Assembly: GCA_023380675.1 (NCBI GenBank)
Contig: JAMCRS010000115.1
Location: 8,205 to 17,491, forward strand
Direction of reading: 5' to 3'
Source of the DNA: Chloroflexota bacterium
GTDB lineage: Bacteria > Chloroflexota > Anaerolineae > UBA4142
DNA length: 9,287 nucleotides
How positions within the stretch are numbered: position 1 is the stretch's first letter; every line of letters begins with the position of its first letter. The position numbers and the translations under genes were made by a program. Below, piece by piece: positions 5,952-9,287 of this stretch. A model generated the notes under the pieces. That model had not been told where the DNA came from. It saw only the letters and a list, made by a program, of their open reading frames with translations, and ran no database searches.

Positions 5952-7135
5952 GATGACTTGACCTCCTCCTCAGACCAAAAGTAGTACGGATTGGCGCGCG
6001 GCCGCCGGATCATCTGCGGGACGGGCGGCAGCCCCGTGGCCTCGAGGAAGGCACGCATGCCTTGGCGTTTGATCAGCTCGCCCAGGCGCTCGCGCATCTT
6101 GGCGTTTTCGTCCCACCAATCGAAGATCTTTTCGAGCAGCGCCTTGAACTCGGTGTACGGCGGCTCCATTTTCATGAACGGCACGACCACCCAGGAGAGC
6201 AGGGCGCCCTGCACGATGGGCGATTTTCCGCCCACCAGGAGGGTCGCACCGCGCTCTTTGCCGGGCCGCAGCGCTTTGGGCATCATGTTGATGCAGTGCA
6301 TGCAGCGGCTGCATTCGCCGTCGTCGATCGTGAGCGCCTTGTTGCCCGCGTCCCATTTCATGCAGTGCGTTGGGCAGAGGTCGACCACTTCGGTCTGGAT
6401 ATCCAGCGAATCCTGAGCGTATTCCTTGACCGCTGCCGCGTCGACCTGGATCTTGTCTCTCCAGGTGCCGATGACCGACATGTCCGACCGCGCGATCGCC
6501 GCGACGCAGTCGTTGGCGCAGCCGGAGACCTTGACCTTGAACTTGTAGGGGAACTGCGGTCGATGCAGTTGCTCCTGATACGTACGAGTAATGTGGTCGC
6601 AGATGTCGAGCGTGTCGATGCAGGCGTATTCGCAGCGCGCCTGGCCGACGCAGGCGCTCGGCGTGCGCAGGTCTGAACCAGAGCCGCCCAGGTCGAATCC
6701 GATTTCCGACAGCTCGTCGAACGTGGCCTGCAGTTCTTTGGTCGGCGCGCCCAGCAGGATGATGTCGCCGGTCGCGCCGTGGAAATTCGTCAGGCCGCTG
6801 CCGTGCTTGTCCCACACGTCGCATAATTGCCGAAGCGCCTTGGTCGTATAGAACCAGCCGGTCGGCATGTTGACGCGAAAGGTGTGGAACTCGGCGACTT
6901 CGGGGAATTCTTCCGGACGATCGGAGTACCGACCGATCACGCCGCCGCCGTAGCCTTTGACGCCGACGATCCCGCCGTGCTTCCAGTGTCCGATCCTTTC
7001 TTTGTATGAAAGCTCGAGCTGTCGCAGTAGGTCGCGCGCGGCGGGCTTTTTCTCGGCGGCTTGTTTCATGTCCTTGACGAACGAGGGCCACGGGCCTTTT
7101 TCCAGTTCGTCCAGGAGAGGTGTCTTATTTGACAT
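5948..7135 (-). CDS. dsrA: DsrA, dissimilatory sulfite reductase alpha subunit
   Basis: A 395-residue alpha subunit of the sulfite reductase. The coupled-cluster cysteines are present: Cys162 and Cys168 (CVGQARC), then Cys206 and Cys210 (CANDC). The ferredoxin domain has Cys254 (CPTHC) and Cys275/278/281 (CSRCMHC). Substrate and sirohaem segments are recognisable: [14 protein letters not shown] (59-72), [13 protein letters not shown] (83-95) and TNFHGATGD (116-124). In many DsrA proteins the alpha-subunit sirohaem is inactive or metal-free; this cannot be judged here. An upstream in-frame ATG at 7141 lies only 1 nt after AGGAG, whereas ATG 7135 has a 7-nt spacing, so 7135 is chosen. It is the second gene of the operon, 65 nt after the YeiH-type gene. 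Confidence 0.98.
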   Translation of the reverse strand: MSNKTPLLDELEKGPWPSFVKDMKQAAEKKPAARDLLRQLELSYKERIGHWKHGGIVGVKGYGGGVIGRYSDRPEEFPEVAEFHTFRVNMPTGWFYTTKALRQLCDVWDKHGSGLTNFHGATGDIILLGAPTKELQATFDELSEIGFDLGGSGSDLRTPSACVGQARCEYACIDTLDICDHITRTYQEQLHRPQFPYKFKVKVSGCANDCVAAIARSDMSVIGTWRDKIQVDAAAVKEYAQDSLDIQTEVVDLCPTHCMKWDAGNKALTIDDGECSRCMHCINMMPKALRPGKERGATLLVGGKSPIVQGALLSWVVVPFMKMEPPYTEFKALLEKIFDWWDENAKMRERLGELIKRQGMRAFLEATGLPPVPQMIRRPRANPYYFWSEEEVKSS

Positions 7136-7164
7136 GAGCATACTCCTCTTTCAGGTCATCAGTT

Positions 7165-7194
7165 CCTCTCTCCCCTCGCCGGAGGGGAGAGAGG
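7165..7194. repeat. Perfect 13-bp-stem hairpin between the YeiH-type gene and dsrA
   Basis: CCTCTCTCCCCTC (7165-7177) pairs perfectly with GAGGGGAGAGAGG (7182-7194) around a 4-nt loop (GCCG). It begins 6 nt after the stop codon of the upstream gene. No U-run follows on the minus strand, and dsrA has its own strong ribosome site right after it, so read-through is expected. It may act as a partial attenuator or a processing/stability hairpin that sets different levels of transporter and dsrAB mRNA. The purine/pyrimidine-rich sequence resembles repeats found between genes in several bacterial groups. Confidence 0.85.
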
Positions 7195-7200
7195 GGCAGG

Positions 7201-8550
7201 CTAGTGCAGCGGGGCCGCGATGATACCGCCGAAGAACAGGTTCGCGCAGATGAACCCGAGCACGACGTTGACGACCGCGACGATCGTAAAGGCAACCAAC
7301 GGCTTGCCTCCCATTGCTTGCATTTCGCGGAACTTGGTGTTCAGGCCGATGCAGAGGAAGGCCAGCACGAATAGCCACGTGCGGATCGTGTTCAGATTGG
7401 CCACGATTTGCGCGCTCACCACCGGCATCGTGTAGGACACCACGAACGATGTGACGATGAACGACGCGAGGAAGAAGGCGATGACGAACTTGGGGAAGCG
7501 GTACCAGATCACCATCGGGTCCACCTTCCCGCCCTTGACCTTTTCCCAGGACGTGATCGCAAGCCATCCCATGATCAAGCAGAGGAAACCGATCATGACG
7601 TCGCGGTTCAGTTTCACCAACGAAAACGCCTGAACGGCCTTGTCACCGATGATGCCGGCGCTCGCCAGGCCGGCCGCGTCCGCCAACTCTGATCCGCCGA
7701 TCCACGCGCCCGCGACGTAATCGTTCAAATTGAAGACGACCTTCGCCAGGAACGGCAGTAGGAAGATCAACACGAGCGCGTAGATGATGACGAGCGAGAC
7801 AACGTAGCTGGTCTTCTTCTCCTCGTTCTTGACGCTGCTTCCGATGGCGATGGCCGCGGAGACCCCGCACACGGACGCGCCCGCGCCGAGTACCGCCGCG
7901 AACTTGTTATCAAAGCCCAGCGCCTTGCCAATGATGAAGGCCACGGTGAAACCGGCCGCGACGATGATCAGCGCTTCGAGAAAGCCCCATCCGCCGCCGG
8001 CGACCACCTGGGTAAAGGATAACGCCGCGCCCAGCAGGATGATGCCGGTCTTGATGAAGAACTCGGTTCGCTTGGAGACGGCCTGGAACCATTCCGGGAA
8101 CGTCCAGACGTTACCCACGATCATTCCGATCACGATGGCCCAAAACGGATACTCGAGACCGTAATGATTGATTGTTTCCTGGCTGCCGATGATGAGGATG
8201 ACCAGACCGATCAGGAAGAGCAGTGTAAAGCCCTTGACGTAGTTGCCGACCTTGTCGCCCATCAGGGTGGCGCCGACGCCCGTGAGGACGAGCAACAGCA
8301 GGTACATGAACACGTAATTCGGCCAATTCGTCGCGAAGTGTTGAATGAGGTTCTTCGTAGGCCAGCCTACGATGGGCATCGCCCCTTTCAGAACGTTGAG
8401 CGGCGAGTTGGCTGGATTCATGAGCATCGCCAGAAAAACGATCGCGACCAGAAACAGTCCGACGTAAACTGCCCACCAGTCTTCTTTCTTCCAGAGCGAG
8501 CTCCAGTCGATTTTTCGCTCGGCGGGCGCCTGAGTCACTTGGCTAGACAT
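7201..8550 (-). CDS. YeiH/UPF0324 family membrane protein, putative sulfate/sulfite exporter family
   Basis: A 449-residue integral membrane protein of the YeiH (UPF0324, 'putative sulfate exporter') family. About ten to twelve hydrophobic segments are visible, beginning at residues 26-44 and 78-93 and ending at 418-447. The family signature GASVCGVSAAIAIG at 224-237 is intact. The N-terminal region is longer than in E. coli YeiH (about 350 residues), as in homologues from sulfur-metabolising bacteria. Transport by this family has little direct experimental support; the family name is a prediction. As first gene of the Dsr operon it may move sulfite or sulfate, or relieve sulfite stress (inference from context). 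GGAGGTGG lies 7-8 nt before the ATG, a very strong ribosome site. The stop is followed at once by a hairpin, and dsrA starts 65 nt on. Confidence 0.88.
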   Translation of the reverse strand: MSSQVTQAPAERKIDWSSLWKKEDWWAVYVGLFLVAIVFLAMLMNPANSPLNVLKGAMPIVGWPTKNLIQHFATNWPNYVFMYLLLLVLTGVGATLMGDKVGNYVKGFTLLFLIGLVILIIGSQETINHYGLEYPFWAIVIGMIVGNVWTFPEWFQAVSKRTEFFIKTGIILLGAALSFTQVVAGGGWGFLEALIIVAAGFTVAFIIGKALGFDNKFAAVLGAGASVCGVSAAIAIGSSVKNEEKKTSYVVSLVIIYALVLIFLLPFLAKVVFNLNDYVAGAWIGGSELADAAGLASAGIIGDKAVQAFSLVKLNRDVMIGFLCLIMGWLAITSWEKVKGGKVDPMVIWYRFPKFVIAFFLASFIVTSFVVSYTMPVVSAQIVANLNTIRTWLFVLAFLCIGLNTKFREMQAMGGKPLVAFTIVAVVNVVLGFICANLFFGGIIAAPLH

Positions 8551-8576
8551 GAGAGTTCCACCTCCCTTGGTGTTGT

Positions 8577-8607
8577 GGGCGACTGTCGCCCAGAGCCATT
8601 GGCCAAT
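8577..8607. promoter_or_regulatory. Two dyad sites upstream of the Dsr operon
   Basis: GGGCGAC-T-GTCGCCC (8577-8591) is a perfect 15-nt dyad and ATTGGCCAAT (8598-8607) a perfect 10-bp palindrome. They sit 27 and 48 nt before the first start codon, probably in the leader or promoter-proximal DNA. They are candidate operators or small leader hairpins; no regulator gene is in view. Confidence 0.4.
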
Positions 8608-8744
8608 CGGTACTAAGGAACGTGCGGAATTAGTGCAGCCTTCGCCTGAGAGCCTCCTTTCTCGACCTCGAGTCTCGTCGAGCTAGTTCGACGCGCGGCG
8701 TTTTTCCGGCGCACGTGAGCAGAGCCGGCTATTGCCATGCGAAC

Positions 8745-8783
8745 TGGCACCCCGACGTCGCGTTTGGCGACGTCGGGGTGCCA
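8745..8783. repeat. Long perfect inverted repeat in the divergent region
   Basis: TGGCACCCCGACGTCG (8745-8760) pairs perfectly with its complement at 8768-8783, a 16-bp stem with a 7-nt spacer (CGTTTGG) that one more C-G pair can shorten to five. No T-run on either side, so it is not a classical terminator. ACTGGCA occurs at 8743-8749, overlapping the left arm, and again at 8797-8803. It is probably an intergenic palindromic repeat element; a protein-binding or cruciform site between the two promoters is the alternative. Confidence 0.85.
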
Positions 8784-8882
8784 CGGTCAAAGATGGACTG
8801 GCATCATAGTAACGCAAAGAGCCGCGTTCGTGAATAGCATAACAAGCGGAGTGCAATCTCATGCGAACTTGGTATCCGGGCA

Positions 8883-8911
8883 TTGGCGCGGTCATAAGGT
8901 TATGGTATAAT
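8883..8911 (+). promoter_or_regulatory. Sigma70-type promoter for the plus-strand gene
   Basis: TTGGCG (8883-8888), a 17-nt spacer, then a perfect TATAAT (8906-8911) preceded by an extended -10 TGG (8903-8905). Transcription should begin near 8918, leaving a leader of about 30 nt. The downstream ATG at 8949 has GAGGA six nucleotides before it. This is the best promoter visible in the window. Confidence 0.75.
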
Positions 8912-8948
8912 CGCTCTACTTTTTGACCCCTCGAACTGAGGATACGAC

Positions 8949-9287
8949 ATGCTTCAAACGCTCGACACGTTCAATAAGGCACTCCTGTGGACTCTCGCAG
9001 TCGGTTTCTCCTATGTCGTCCTAACCCAAGCGCGCGCCAGACGAAACAAACATGACCTGCTCTCGACGATGCTCCACGAACACCTTATTACGATGCCGGT
9101 ATTGAGCGCCCTGCTCTTGACCGGTATGACCGTCGCCGCGCTGGATTTCGTCATGCTCCCGGGCGTCTTTGCGGCTCAGGAACCAACCCCGCCGGCTGCC
9201 GCAGCAGGAAGAGGCGTCCTTGAGGCGTACACGCTCCCGGACGCGAACGTTTCCGTCGTCGAAGTACAGGGGAAAGTGTCTCAGCGG
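8949..9287 (+). CDS. Unrecognised membrane protein, 3' end beyond window
   Basis: 113 codons are open to the window edge without a stop. The visible part has two hydrophobic segments (about residues 11-26 and 48-76), separated by a basic, His-containing stretch (QARARRNKHD). An Ala/Pro-rich linker (77-88) follows, then the start of a beta-rich segment (EAYTLPDANVSVVEVQGKV). The positive residues after the first segment suggest both ends lie outside the cytoplasm. I do not recognise a family. The start is set by GAGGA six nucleotides upstream and by the strong promoter at 8883-8911. It is divergent from the Dsr operon, so the link to sulfur metabolism is uncertain. Confidence 0.75.
   Translation, partial: MLQTLDTFNKALLWTLAVGFSYVVLTQARARRNKHDLLSTMLHEHLITMPVLSALLLTGMTVAALDFVMLPGVFAAQEPTPPAAAAGRGVLEAYTLPDANVSVVEVQGKVSQR

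Larger units (their letters stand above)
8551..8948. other. 398-bp divergent intergenic region
   Basis: The space between the Dsr operon start and the plus-strand gene. Seen here: two dyads close to the operon start (8577-8591, 8598-8607); CTCGAC/GTCGAG arms at 8661-8666 and 8677-8682; a long hairpin (8745-8783); two exact copies of CATGCGAACT (8736-8745 and 8860-8869); and a strong plus-strand promoter (8883-8911). For the minus strand I find no convincing -35/-10 pair; a TATGAT-like box at 8803-8808 lacks a matching -35. A 70-codon minus-strand reading frame crosses the region but also crosses the hairpin and has no coding character. I see no RNA gene or riboswitch. Confidence 0.7.

Noticed and set aside
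7165..7194. Rho-independent terminator after the transporter gene
   Set aside because: No U-run follows the stem on the transcribed strand, and dsrA continues in the same direction 30 nt later.
8803..8808. TATGAT box as -10 of the Dsr operon promoter
   Set aside because: No acceptable -35 at 16-18 nt spacing, and it is about 250 nt from the first gene.
8683..8895. 70-codon minus-strand reading frame in the divergent region
   Set aside because: It runs through the long inverted repeat, has an Arg/Ser-rich composition without domains, and lies between two divergent units.

Overview
The window holds a dissimilatory sulfite reductase (Dsr) gene cluster. Ten genes lie tightly packed on the minus strand and are read from right to left. 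One unrelated gene points the other way at the far right edge. The DNA is GC-rich. The presence of dsrD, and the absence here of the oxidation markers dsrEFH, fit a sulfate- or sulfite-reducing bacterium with a reductive-type DsrAB. The host cannot be named from this sequence. The short GC-rich palindromes between genes and the unusual gene set suggest an uncultivated lineage rather than a standard Desulfovibrio-like organism (inference).

Layout in transcription order: a YeiH/UPF0324 'putative sulfate exporter' membrane protein (8550-7201); dsrA (7135-5948); dsrB (5951-4890, 4-bp overlap with dsrA); dsrD (4886-4665); dsrC (4581-4261); dsrM (4194-3448); dsrK (3445-2045); a short DsrJ-like cytochrome with two haem sites instead of three (1972-1664); a Rieske [2Fe-2S] protein whose C-terminus is thrown out of frame by a 16-bp duplication (1654-1145); a small monohaem c-type cytochrome (1129-770); and the start of a Tat-exported molybdopterin-oxidoreductase-family protein (765 to beyond the window edge).

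How the genes fit together: DsrAB reduces sulfite with its sulfur passed to the two C-terminal cysteines of DsrC, giving a DsrC trisulfide. The membrane complex DsrMK then reduces that trisulfide with electrons from menaquinol, and DsrJ links the complex to the periplasm. In standard clusters dsrJ is followed by dsrO (ferredoxin-like) and dsrP (NrfD-like). Here that position is taken by a Rieske protein, a monohaem cytochrome and a molybdopterin-family subunit. The periplasmic/quinone side of the complex therefore appears to have been rebuilt; this is the most interesting feature of the window.

The larger gaps between genes each carry a different perfect palindrome or tandem repeat. The 398-bp space between the two divergent transcription units contains a 16-bp-stem hairpin, two dyads near the operon start and a strong sigma70-type promoter for the plus-strand gene. 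That gene (8949 onward) encodes an unrecognised membrane protein, cut by the window edge.
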